A stretch of 64,000 bases of DNA, from assembly GCF_039414295.1 (NCBI RefSeq), contig NZ_JBCITM010000005.1, positions 124,001 through 188,000 of the forward strand. Reading direction: 5' to 3'. A program made the translations under genes and the position numbers. The number at the start of each line of letters is the position of its first letter. The first letter of the stretch is position 1. Shown here in pieces: positions 52,692 through 60,442 of this stretch. A model generated the notes under the pieces. That model was not told the DNA's origin and searched no databases. It worked only from the letters and a program-made list of their open reading frames with translations. The DNA comes from Anoxynatronum sibiricum (lineage in GTDB: Bacteria > Bacillota > Clostridia > Peptostreptococcales > Tindalliaceae).

Positions 52692-53397
52692 AGTCACGGA
52701 TATCCATACTTACTACGGAAATATTCATGCACTCAAAGGGATCACGATGGAAGTTCACCGGGGCGAGATTGTCACCCTCATTGGGAGCAATGGAGCAGGC
52801 AAGAGCACCACACTGTCCACCATCACCGGCCTTGTGCGCTCAAAAATGGGATCCATTTTTTTCGAAGATAAAGACATTACGTCACTCAGCCCCGATCAAA
52901 TTGTTAAAAAGGGAGTCAGCCTCACCCCTGAAGGGCGGGAAGTGTTTCCCGCATTAACGGTGGAGGAAAACTTAAAGCTGGGCGCTTATATACGCAAAGA
53001 CAAAGACGGAATACAGTCTTCTTTTGACCGTGTGTATGAGTTGTTTCCCCGTCTGCATGAGCGGAAAAAGCAGACGGCGGGAACGTTGTCCGGAGGGGAA
53101 CAGCAGATGCTGGCCATTGGAAGATCCCTCATGACAGCTCCCCAGCTGCTGATGTTGGATGAACCCTCGCTGGGGCTTGCTCCAAAGCTGATCGAAACCA
53201 TTTTTGAGCTCATTGTATCCATCAACCAACAGGGAACCACCATTCTGCTGGTCGAACAGAACGCAAATATGGCCCTTGCCATTGCAAATCGCGGATATGT
53301 TTTGGAAACAGGAAAGATCATATTGTGCGATGATGCCCGGGCGCTGCAGGAAAATGACGAAGTGCGAAAAGCATACTTGGGAGATATCCTTCAATAA
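52684..53397 (+). CDS. ABC transporter ATP-binding protein, LivF type
   Basis: 237 residues from ATG 52684, inside the end of the LivG-type gene; a longer in-frame extension is an artefact of that overlap. Walker A GSNGAGKST, signature LSGGEQQML, Walker B LLMLDEPSLGLAP, and VEQNANMAL. With the four preceding genes it completes a five-part HAAT-family importer. Confidence 0.93.
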   Translation: MLKVTDIHTYYGNIHALKGITMEVHRGEIVTLIGSNGAGKSTTLSTITGLVRSKMGSIFFEDKDITSLSPDQIVKKGVSLTPEGREVFPALTVEENLKLGAYIRKDKDGIQSSFDRVYELFPRLHERKKQTAGTLSGGEQQMLAIGRSLMTAPQLLMLDEPSLGLAPKLIETIFELIVSINQQGTTILLVEQNANMALAIANRGYVLETGKIILCDDARALQENDEVRKAYLGDILQ

Positions 53398-53418
53398 ACC
53401 AGGAAAGGAAGAGACGCG

Positions 53419-54402
53419 ATGAAAAAAATCATTAACCATCCCGATCATGTGGTGACGGAAATGCTGGAGGGAATGGCACTGGCACATCCGGAAGTGGTTT
53501 ATTTTAAAGAGGCTGAGGTCATTGCCCGGAAAGAAAAGAGTCACAAAGTGGGGCTGGTTTCAGGCGGCGGCAGCGGGCATGAACCCTCCCACGCGGGATA
53601 TGTGGGAAAAGGCATTCTGGATGCGGCAGTTGCCGGCAATGTGTTTGCATCACCATCACCAGACAGGGTGTTAAAAGGCATTCAGGAGGCAAACAGCGGA
53701 AAAGGAGTCTTATTGATCATCAAAAACTATTCCGGTGATATCATGAACTTCCAGATGGCGCAGGAACTGGCAGAAATGGAAGGCATTGAAGTGGATCATG
53801 TGGTTGTGAAGGATGATGTGGCAGTACCCGACAGCACCTATTCAACAGGACGGCGAGGAATCGCCGGGACGGTTTTTGTTCACAAGGTGGCCGGCGCCAA
53901 GGCAGAAACGGGTGCTTCCCTTCAGGAAGTGAAGCAGGTGGCAGAAAAAACCATCGCCAATATTCGCAGCATGGGCATGGCCATGTCTTCCTGTGTGCTG
54001 CCAGGGGTGGGAACACCCAGTTTTACACTGGGTGCTGATGAAATTGAAATTGGAATGGGGATCCATGGAGAGCCTGGCATTGAAAAAAGCCCGGTGCTCC
54101 CCGCCAAAGAAATCGCCAAAAAATTGGTGGAGCCCATCCTGAACGATTTTGAAAAGATGAGTGGCGAAGTGGCGGTCATGGTAAACGGACTGGGATCCAC
54201 CCCCCTCATGGAACTGTACATTCTCTTCAGAGAGGTGACTGAACTCCTGAAGCAGCATGACATATCGGTCTATCGAGCCTATGTGGGTAACTTCATGACA
54301 GCTCTGGAAATGTCGGGTGCGTCGCTGACGCTGCTGAACCTGGATCAGGAACTGAAGGCGCTAATCGATGCACCTTGCCAGACGCCGGCAATGAAAGGAT
54401 AG
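53419..54402 (+). CDS. dhaK: Dihydroxyacetone-kinase-like subunit DhaK
   Basis: 327 residues. The DhaK fold is recognised by LVSGGGSGHEPSHAGYVGKGILDAA, IIKNYSGDIMNF and GIHGEPGIEKSPV; the His in the last motif is the residue that binds the substrate carbonyl covalently in DHA kinases. So a hydroxyketone or aldehyde substrate is expected, but the identity is open given the sulfur-compound neighbours. It lies 21 bp after livF and 9 bp before dhaL. No gene for the phosphodonor DhaM is found in the window. Confidence 0.9.
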   Translation: MKKIINHPDHVVTEMLEGMALAHPEVVYFKEAEVIARKEKSHKVGLVSGGGSGHEPSHAGYVGKGILDAAVAGNVFASPSPDRVLKGIQEANSGKGVLLIIKNYSGDIMNFQMAQELAEMEGIEVDHVVVKDDVAVPDSTYSTGRRGIAGTVFVHKVAGAKAETGASLQEVKQVAEKTIANIRSMGMAMSSCVLPGVGTPSFTLGADEIEIGMGIHGEPGIEKSPVLPAKEIAKKLVEPILNDFEKMSGEVAVMVNGLGSTPLMELYILFREVTELLKQHDISVYRAYVGNFMTALEMSGASLTLLNLDQELKALIDAPCQTPAMKG

Positions 54403-54411
54403 GTGATAGTG

Positions 54412-55065
54412 ATGTCATTTCAATTGAAATTGACAAATGAGCAATATCTCTTGTACCTGGTAACGTTTATGAAAAAGCTTGAAAAAGAAAAGGATTACAT
54501 CACCCAATTGGATTCAGTTACCGGAGACGGTGATCACTGGGTGAACATGGATATGGGATTTCGGAAACTGATTGATCAAAAATCAGACCTGGAGGCATTG
54601 ACTTTTGGAGAAATGTTCAAAAAAATTGGCATGACCATTATGTCAACAGTCGGGGGATCGTCCGGCGTCCTCTATGGAAGCGGTTACATTCGGGCAGCCC
54701 AGACAGTTGGCGATGTGCAGGAACTGGATGCGACAAAGCTTGCCGACATGCTGCAGGCGTTTTTAAACGCCATCATGGAACGTGGGAAAGCCAAACCAGG
54801 TGACAAAACGATGATTGACACCCTGCATGGCGGTGTGGAGAGCATGAGACAAAAGCTGGCAGAGAATGCCGATGATGCTGCAGTGCTGCAAGCCCTGAAA
54901 AGCGGCGCACTGGCAGGAATGGAGTCAACCAAAGAAATGGAAGCCGCCAAGGGAAGAGCTTATTATCAAACCAACAAGGGTGTCGGAAACCTTGATCCGG
55001 GAGCGGTTACCATGTATTATCAAATTGAAGCGCTGGTAGACGTGCTGATGAGTGACCAACGCTAA
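54412..55065 (+). CDS. dhaL: Dihydroxyacetone-kinase-like subunit DhaL
   Basis: 217 residues from ATG 54412 (GTG 54403 possible). All-helical DhaL fold with the Mg-ADP-binding LDSVTGDGDHWVNMDMGF, TVGGSSGVLYGSGY, KPGDKTMIDTL and RAYYQTNKGVGNLDPGA. The aspartates are present, but the small residue usual in GDGDHGxNM is Trp here. Works with DhaK to phosphorylate a substrate, using ATP directly or a DhaM protein encoded elsewhere. Confidence 0.9.
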   Translation: MSFQLKLTNEQYLLYLVTFMKKLEKEKDYITQLDSVTGDGDHWVNMDMGFRKLIDQKSDLEALTFGEMFKKIGMTIMSTVGGSSGVLYGSGYIRAAQTVGDVQELDATKLADMLQAFLNAIMERGKAKPGDKTMIDTLHGGVESMRQKLAENADDAAVLQALKSGALAGMESTKEMEAAKGRAYYQTNKGVGNLDPGAVTMYYQIEALVDVLMSDQR

Positions 55066-55121
55066 ATACCTGTCAGCAACAGCCAACTGAAGCTTGTTGC
55101 CCAATGGGAAGGGTGATTTGA

Positions 55122-56894
55122 ATGAATTTAATGCTGATGCAAGATGTGATTGTGAAGTATTCGGAGGCAATTTCAACAGTTCTTGATGTTGATGTGGTGA
55201 TTATTGACCGCTATTACACCAAAATAGCCTATACAACCAGAAACGTGAGTGATGCCCTTCCCATTACCAGTACCACCGTTGTCGGCGAAGCCATGAACAA
55301 AGGTGAAGTTATCATTATCGAAAACAAAGAAAACTATCCCATCTGTCAGAATTGCGAAGATGCTTCTGAATGCATGATTGCAGGCATGATCTCTGTTCCC
55401 ATCTTCTCGAATCATAAAGCAGTGGGAGCGGTGGCGCTCCTGTTCCATAAAGCGAATCAGACTGACGTTTTCAAAAATGTGGGCCCGGCAGTTCATTTTG
55501 TTGAAATCATAGCGGATCTTATCAGTTCAAAACTATTGAATATTGAAGATATGGAACGCCTGCGACTCACCAGTTATGATCGGGAGAGTATTATCAATGC
55601 GGTGGATGATGCCATTATCTCCTTCGATGTTGCAGGTAAAGTATCGTATTACAACAAACGGTTCACCACAGAGTTTCCAGTGACAGGGCCGCTTGAAGGG
55701 AAGCAGTTCAGCGATATTTTTCATCACTCCCGGCTGGATGAAATCTACCGATCGGTCTATGATGAGTTAAACCGCCCTCTCTTCTATGAGTATCAGCAAA
55801 AGACCTTTATTGGGAGTGTGACCAAAAAAAACCGAATGGTGAACGGTATCAAACAAGGCAGCATCTTCATTTTTAAAAACTTGAATGCCAACTTCATTTC
55901 ACTGCGAAACTTGCTGGATCATGGTGCTGAAATCGGATTTCAACATCTTGTGGATGCAGATGAAGTGTTTCAAATCGAAATTGAAAAGGCTAAAGAAATG
56001 GCAGTCACAGATGATGATATTCTCATCGAAAGCGAGCCGGGGCTGGAAGTCAACGAACTGGCACGTGCCATCCATAATTATTCGGATCGATCAGAAAAAG
56101 TATTCAAAAAAATTGATTTTGCCCAGCTGACAATGAAAGAGATTGAAAGTACAATGTTGGAGTTTAGAGTTTACAGTGAGGGTAATAATTTTCAAATTGG
56201 CGATTTAAATATGGCCAATGGCGGAACCGTTTTTCTCAGGAACGTTCAAAGAATGCCATTATTCACGCAATCTTTTATCCTTCAAATTGTCAAAGGAAAT
56301 TCTGTGTACAGTGAATCCTTTGGGTTGCATCGTGTGGATCTGCGGTTCATTGTGCACTCAGAGGTGCCTCTGGAGCCGTTGGTGAAAGCGGGTCATTTTT
56401 CAGAAGCCCTCTACCATCGCATATCGGGTCGAAAACTGACAATCCCCCCGTTAAGAAAAAGGAAAAAACGCATTCGTCAAATATTACTGCACATATTTGA
56501 AGAGATGAAAAGAGTCTATGAGAATCGTGACATTCGACTGTCATCAGAGGCAGTGGAAGTGCTGGCAAATTGTCATTGGCCTCAAAATCGCATTTCAGTT
56601 GAAGCCGCCATGGAGAAAATTGTTCGCCTGGCCAATGTGAAGCTGGTAACAGAAGAACATGTGGTACAGGTGCTGCCAGATGAATTTGAGCGAAAGAACG
56701 GTCGTTTTGAAACCTACCAGATGGAAGAAATTGAAAGAAAAATCATCATCGAATTATTGCAAAAGGGATATGAAAAAGAACGCATTGCCCGTGAAATGGG
56801 CATTGGAAGAGCGACACTTTATCGAAAAATGGATAAATATGGGATTTGTGCTGAAGACCACACGGCAGAAAAAATTGTTTTCTTGAAAAGATAA
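55122..56894 (+). CDS. DhaR-like transcriptional regulator with degenerate AAA+ domain
   Basis: 590 residues: GAF-like domain (about 10-145, with the CQNCEDASEC cysteine cluster), PAS domain (about 155-255), an NtrC-type AAA+ remnant (about 285-500) and a Fis-type helix-turn-helix (about 545-585, IAREMGIGRATLYRKMDKYGI). The AAA+ part aligns with sigma-54 activators, yet Walker A is ESEPGLEVN, the GAFTGA loop is absent and Walker B reads GGTVFLRNV without the Asp-Glu pair. It cannot be a normal sigma-54 activator. E. coli DhaR has the same layout and senses DhaK/DhaL; adjacency to dhaKL points to similar control here. Confidence 0.88.
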   Translation: MNLMLMQDVIVKYSEAISTVLDVDVVIIDRYYTKIAYTTRNVSDALPITSTTVVGEAMNKGEVIIIENKENYPICQNCEDASECMIAGMISVPIFSNHKAVGAVALLFHKANQTDVFKNVGPAVHFVEIIADLISSKLLNIEDMERLRLTSYDRESIINAVDDAIISFDVAGKVSYYNKRFTTEFPVTGPLEGKQFSDIFHHSRLDEIYRSVYDELNRPLFYEYQQKTFIGSVTKKNRMVNGIKQGSIFIFKNLNANFISLRNLLDHGAEIGFQHLVDADEVFQIEIEKAKEMAVTDDDILIESEPGLEVNELARAIHNYSDRSEKVFKKIDFAQLTMKEIESTMLEFRVYSEGNNFQIGDLNMANGGTVFLRNVQRMPLFTQSFILQIVKGNSVYSESFGLHRVDLRFIVHSEVPLEPLVKAGHFSEALYHRISGRKLTIPPLRKRKKRIRQILLHIFEEMKRVYENRDIRLSSEAVEVLANCHWPQNRISVEAAMEKIVRLANVKLVTEEHVVQVLPDEFERKNGRFETYQMEEIERKIIIELLQKGYEKERIAREMGIGRATLYRKMDKYGICAEDHTAEKIVFLKR

Positions 56895-56919
56895 CTTAAA
56901 TCGTAGGAGTTGAAAGAGA

Positions 56920-58227
56920 TTGAACAACATCAATTCTCATAGGACTGACCAATCGTTAAAATTGTCTGATCGTATTGCAAATGTGTTGAAACGCGAAGTT
57001 GTGCTGGCGGTTGGATGCACAGAACCGGTTGCCATCGCACTGGCGTCCTGCTATGCGACGAAGCATCTGACAAGTGAATTGAAAAGAATTCATTTAAAAG
57101 TGAGCGGCAGTGTTTATAAAAATGCAAAAGCGGTGGGAATTCCGGGCACTGAGCAAACGGGAATCGAAATGGCCATTGCGCTGGGAGCATCAATGGTGGA
57201 GCCGGTGTTTGATTTGAAAATACTTTCCAAGGTCACCGAAATTGAACAGAAACGAGCACAGCTATTGATGGAGAAGGTTGACATTAAGGTAGAAATATTC
57301 TATGACCAACCCAGCTTATGGATCGAAGTGGAGGCAGAAACATCCTCCGAATCTGGCCGGGCGATCATTAAAGACAGGCATGATAACCTGGTCTATCTCG
57401 AGATGAACGGGAAAACAGAAATTGATTTGCTTCAGGAGTCATTAAGCTCCCTTCCGCCATTGGATCATCTGCTGGATGTGACACTGAAAAATCTGATGAA
57501 CACCATTCGGGAAATGTCATTGGCAGAACTGAGTTTTTTGCTGGAAGGCATTGACTACAACATGAAAATGGCCGATTTTGGAATGCAGATGGATCGGGGT
57601 TTGAAATTTGGAAAATCATGGCAACGTGTTATGAAAAAAGGATATGGATCAAACGATGTTGGAAGTTTAATCAACATGTATACAACGGCTGCATGTGATG
57701 CGCGGATGTCGGGCGTTCAACTGCCAGTCATGACCAGTTCAGGAAGCGGTAACAATGGCCTGATTGCAGTGATTCCCATTGCAACGCTGGCAGATAAAAT
57801 GGGCGTAAAGGATGAAGAAAAAGCCAGGGCACTGGCCATCAGTCATGTGACAAACTCAAAGGTAAAGCATCATATCGGACGGCTTTCACCTGTCTGCGGA
57901 TGTGGTGTTTCTGCTGGTGCCGGAGCAGCCGCTGGAATGGCTTACCTGATGGGAGCATCCACCGAAGAAGTTGAGTACGCAGTCATCAACGTGATTTCCA
58001 GCCTGGCCGGCATGATTTGTGATGGTGGAAAAGTGGGGTGTGCACTTAAACTGTCCGCCAGCGCATCCATGGCCTGGCAAAGTGCGCTGCTCGCTGTGGA
58101 GGGAGTCAGAATCCCGGCAGGAAACGGGATTGTCGGTGATGACGTGGAATCCACCCTTAGAAACCTGGAAAGTGTCAGCATCGAAGGAATGCGTCAGGTT
58201 GACCGGGCGATCATCGGGGTCATGTAA
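56920..58227 (+). CDS. L-cysteine desulfidase family protein (CyuA/YhaM-like)
   Basis: 435 residues from a TTG start with AGGAG 10 bases before it. Family features are VGCTEPVAIALA, VSGSVYKNAKAVGIPG, SGSGNNGLIA, CGCGVSAGAGAAAG and CDGGKVGCALK; the cysteines in these motifs are thought to hold an oxygen-sensitive Fe-S cluster. Relatives split L-cysteine into pyruvate, ammonia and sulfide; some homologues were called serine dehydratase-like. It suits an anaerobe and the neighbouring cysteine-related genes. Confidence 0.88.
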   Translation: MNNINSHRTDQSLKLSDRIANVLKREVVLAVGCTEPVAIALASCYATKHLTSELKRIHLKVSGSVYKNAKAVGIPGTEQTGIEMAIALGASMVEPVFDLKILSKVTEIEQKRAQLLMEKVDIKVEIFYDQPSLWIEVEAETSSESGRAIIKDRHDNLVYLEMNGKTEIDLLQESLSSLPPLDHLLDVTLKNLMNTIREMSLAELSFLLEGIDYNMKMADFGMQMDRGLKFGKSWQRVMKKGYGSNDVGSLINMYTTAACDARMSGVQLPVMTSSGSGNNGLIAVIPIATLADKMGVKDEEKARALAISHVTNSKVKHHIGRLSPVCGCGVSAGAGAAAGMAYLMGASTEEVEYAVINVISSLAGMICDGGKVGCALKLSASASMAWQSALLAVEGVRIPAGNGIVGDDVESTLRNLESVSIEGMRQVDRAIIGVM

Positions 58228-58270
58228 AGTCCGGCAGATGAAAACAATCAGTTACTGGGAGGTCGGCGGT

Positions 58271-59287
58271 ATGTATGGTGCTCAAGTAAGGAAACAAGTT
58301 GATCAACTATCAGAAATGATAGGAAAAACGCCTCTTCTTAGAATAACCTACCGCCTTCGTGGCGAGGTGTATTCTCTATACGCCAAGGCAGAACACTATA
58401 ACTTAACAGGCAGCATCAAAGACCGAATGGCACTTCATATCATCAGGAAGGCTTATGAAGAAGGCGCCCTTAACCCCGAAGACATGATTATTGAAGCCAC
58501 CAGTGGAAATACTGGTATTTCATTCTCTGCCATTGGAAGAGCGCTGGGCCACCCCGTTATGATCTTTATGCCAGACTGGATGAGCCATGAACGAAGGAAC
58601 CTTATTCGAAGCTTTGGGGCCGACATCTCTCTGGTAAGCAGCGAAGAAGGTGGTTTTTTGGGCAGCATTCAAATGGCAGCAGATAAGGCTTTGGAGCTGC
58701 AGAGCGCTTTTTTGCCGAGACAGTTCTCCAACGAAAACAACAGCAATGCACACTTTTTGTCCACCGGCCCGGAGATTGTCGAACAGACTCAGCGGCTCAA
58801 TGACCGTCTCCAGGCTTTTGTAGCGGGAGTCGGAACCGGGGGCACTGTCATGGGGATAGGAAAATTCTTAAAAGGGTATGATCCCAAGGTGCAGGTGTAT
58901 CCGCTGGAGCCCTTGAACTCACCCACCTTATCAACCGGGCACAAGATTGGCAAACACCGTATTCAGGGCATTTCCGATGAGTTCATTCCAGATATTGTCC
59001 GGCTGGATCAACTGGATGAAATCATAGGCGTTGACGATGGTGATGCCATTATCATGGCCCAGAAAATGGCAAAAGACCTGGGGTTGGGGGTTGGTATCTC
59101 TTCAGGTGCAAATGTGCTGGGCGCCATCAGCGTGCAGCAGCAATCTCAAAGCAATCAATGTGTGGTAACTGTTTTGCCTGATGATAATAAAAAATACCTC
59201 AGCACCGATTTAATGAAACCGGAGCCCGCTAAGGAAGGGTTTTTGGCACCGGAAGTTGAGCTGCTGGATTACCAAGTCTGTCGGTGA
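58271..59287 (+). CDS. Cysteine synthase family PLP enzyme
   Basis: 338 residues from ATG 58271 (GGGAGG at 58257-58262); ATG 58238 is an alternative. Fold-type II PLP enzyme: IGKTPLLRI, the lysine in LTGSIKDRMAL, the substrate loop EATSGNTGIS, and the phosphate-binding GVGTGGTVMGIG. Close in pattern to CysK/CysM, which make cysteine from O-acetylserine and sulfide, and to cystathionine beta-synthase. In a breakdown cluster it might run in beta-replacement or elimination mode. Last gene before the terminator. Confidence 0.88.
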   Translation: MYGAQVRKQVDQLSEMIGKTPLLRITYRLRGEVYSLYAKAEHYNLTGSIKDRMALHIIRKAYEEGALNPEDMIIEATSGNTGISFSAIGRALGHPVMIFMPDWMSHERRNLIRSFGADISLVSSEEGGFLGSIQMAADKALELQSAFLPRQFSNENNSNAHFLSTGPEIVEQTQRLNDRLQAFVAGVGTGGTVMGIGKFLKGYDPKVQVYPLEPLNSPTLSTGHKIGKHRIQGISDEFIPDIVRLDQLDEIIGVDDGDAIIMAQKMAKDLGLGVGISSGANVLGAISVQQQSQSNQCVVTVLPDDNKKYLSTDLMKPEPAKEGFLAPEVELLDYQVCR

Positions 59288-59305
59288 TCCTGAGTGATAA
59301 TAAGG

Positions 59306-59362
59306 ACCTGCCTTCTGGCAGCTACCCAACTGCCAGGGCAGTATGGTTGCCAGAAGGCAGGT
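59306..59362 (+). terminator. Strong terminator of the sulfur-compound cluster
   Basis: ACCTGCCTTCTGGCA (59306-59320) pairs perfectly with TGCCAGAAGGCAGGT (59348-59362), with an ACTGCC/GGCAGT stem inside; TCTTTT follows. Confidence 0.88.
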
Positions 59363-59465
59363 TCTTTTGATATACTGAAAAAAGCAATGAGAATCAGCAA
59401 CGAAATTCATCATTTTCATAAGAGGACCATCAATTGCCATCAGATGACAATTTCATGATTTTTTC

Positions 59466-59658
59466 AGGTGCTCCCTTTGGGAGCTAAACGGGAAAGGGGT
59501 GAAAGTCCCCTGCAGCCCCCGCTACTGTCAATGCAGATGAAAACGGCAACATACCCACTGAAACCTACGGGTGATCACTAAATGATCATATCCAATGTTT
59601 TGGGAAGGGGCCGTGAGTAAGAGGAAGCATAAGCCAGGAGACCGGCCTGAAAACACCT
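59466..59658 (+). ncRNA. Cobalamin (adenosylcobalamin) riboswitch
   Basis: Matches the B12-box aptamer: AGGTG (59466) pairs with CACCT (59654) as P1; then AAACGGGAA, GGGGTGAAAGTCCCC, TGCAGCCCCCGCTACTGT and, later, GAGTAAGAGGAAGCATAAGCCAGGAGACC. This is the conserved core of class I cobalamin riboswitches. A terminator follows 80 bp later, so B12 should switch off the cbi genes downstream. Confidence 0.95.
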
Positions 59659-59740
59659 GCTCACGCTTCGGAGGGAAGCACCTGAGGGATGGCGCGGCCA
59701 ACGAATCACTGGCCACCGGAGCCCATACACCGGCACACCG

Positions 59741-59771
59741 CACCGAGTCCTTGAGGACCCGGTGTTTTTTT
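59741..59771 (+). terminator. Expression-platform terminator of the riboswitch
   Basis: CACCGaGTCC (59741-59750), loop TTGA, GGACcCGGTG (59755-59764), then seven T. ACCGG segments just upstream (about 59713-59733) could compete with its stem. Confidence 0.88.
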
Positions 59772-59915
59772 GTGGCATGTGGCATAGGAAATAGCATACG
59801 CAAAAAACTGTGGACAACGTTTTTTTAAGGTTTTGCTATTCTATACACTATTCCTTATCACCTATCCACTGAAAAACTGCTGTAGGCAGTTTTATTCTGA
59901 AAGGAGCATGAATCT

Positions 59916-60323
59916 ATGAAGGAACAAGTCAACGCTGTCACCAAAGAAAAAAAAGGCCTGCTGATTCTGGCCCATGGCAGCAAAGTGAAAGAAACAGACG
60001 AAACCGTGAAGCGGCTGGCAGAAGCAGTGAAAATTCAAACCGCCGACACCTTTGATGCCGTGGGGTATGGGTTTCTTCAAATGGCCAACCCCACCATGGC
60101 AGAAGCCGCCCGGAAGCTGGCGGAAGCCGGCGTCACCCGCGTTCACATCGCCCCCTTCTTTCTGTTTCGGGGCAATCACCTGCGGGAAGATATTCCCGAA
60201 GAACTGGAAAACCTTAAAAAAGAGTACCCTCACCTGAATTTCACCATGGGAGGCTCCATCGGCGACCATCCTGCCATGACCCGGGTACTGCTGGATCAAA
60301 TCGAAAAAGATCTCAGTGCCTAA
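59916..60323 (+). CDS. cbiX: Small sirohydrochlorin cobaltochelatase CbiX
   Basis: 135 residues, the short single-domain form of CbiX that acts as a homodimer. LLILAHGSKVKETDE holds the metal-binding active-site His; PFFLFRGNHLREDIP is the second conserved block. It inserts cobalt into sirohydrochlorin, the first committed step of the anaerobic cobalamin route. First gene after the riboswitch. GAAAGGAG precedes the ATG. Confidence 0.9.
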   Translation: MKEQVNAVTKEKKGLLILAHGSKVKETDETVKRLAEAVKIQTADTFDAVGYGFLQMANPTMAEAARKLAEAGVTRVHIAPFFLFRGNHLREDIPEELENLKKEYPHLNFTMGGSIGDHPAMTRVLLDQIEKDLSA

Positions 60324-60442
60324 AGGCTTGCTTTCTTAAAAAGCACATGTGACAATAATCTTTATAGGCGTTGCAGATGATTGGATCAGCGGGGCCTATC
60401 ATTTCAGAGATGTGATGCGTCACATCATCAGGAGGCGATTTC

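Noticed and set aside
58019..58270. 84-residue extension of the cysteine-synthase-type protein
   Set aside because: It is an out-of-frame reading of the end of the desulfidase gene; GGGAGG fits ATG 58271.
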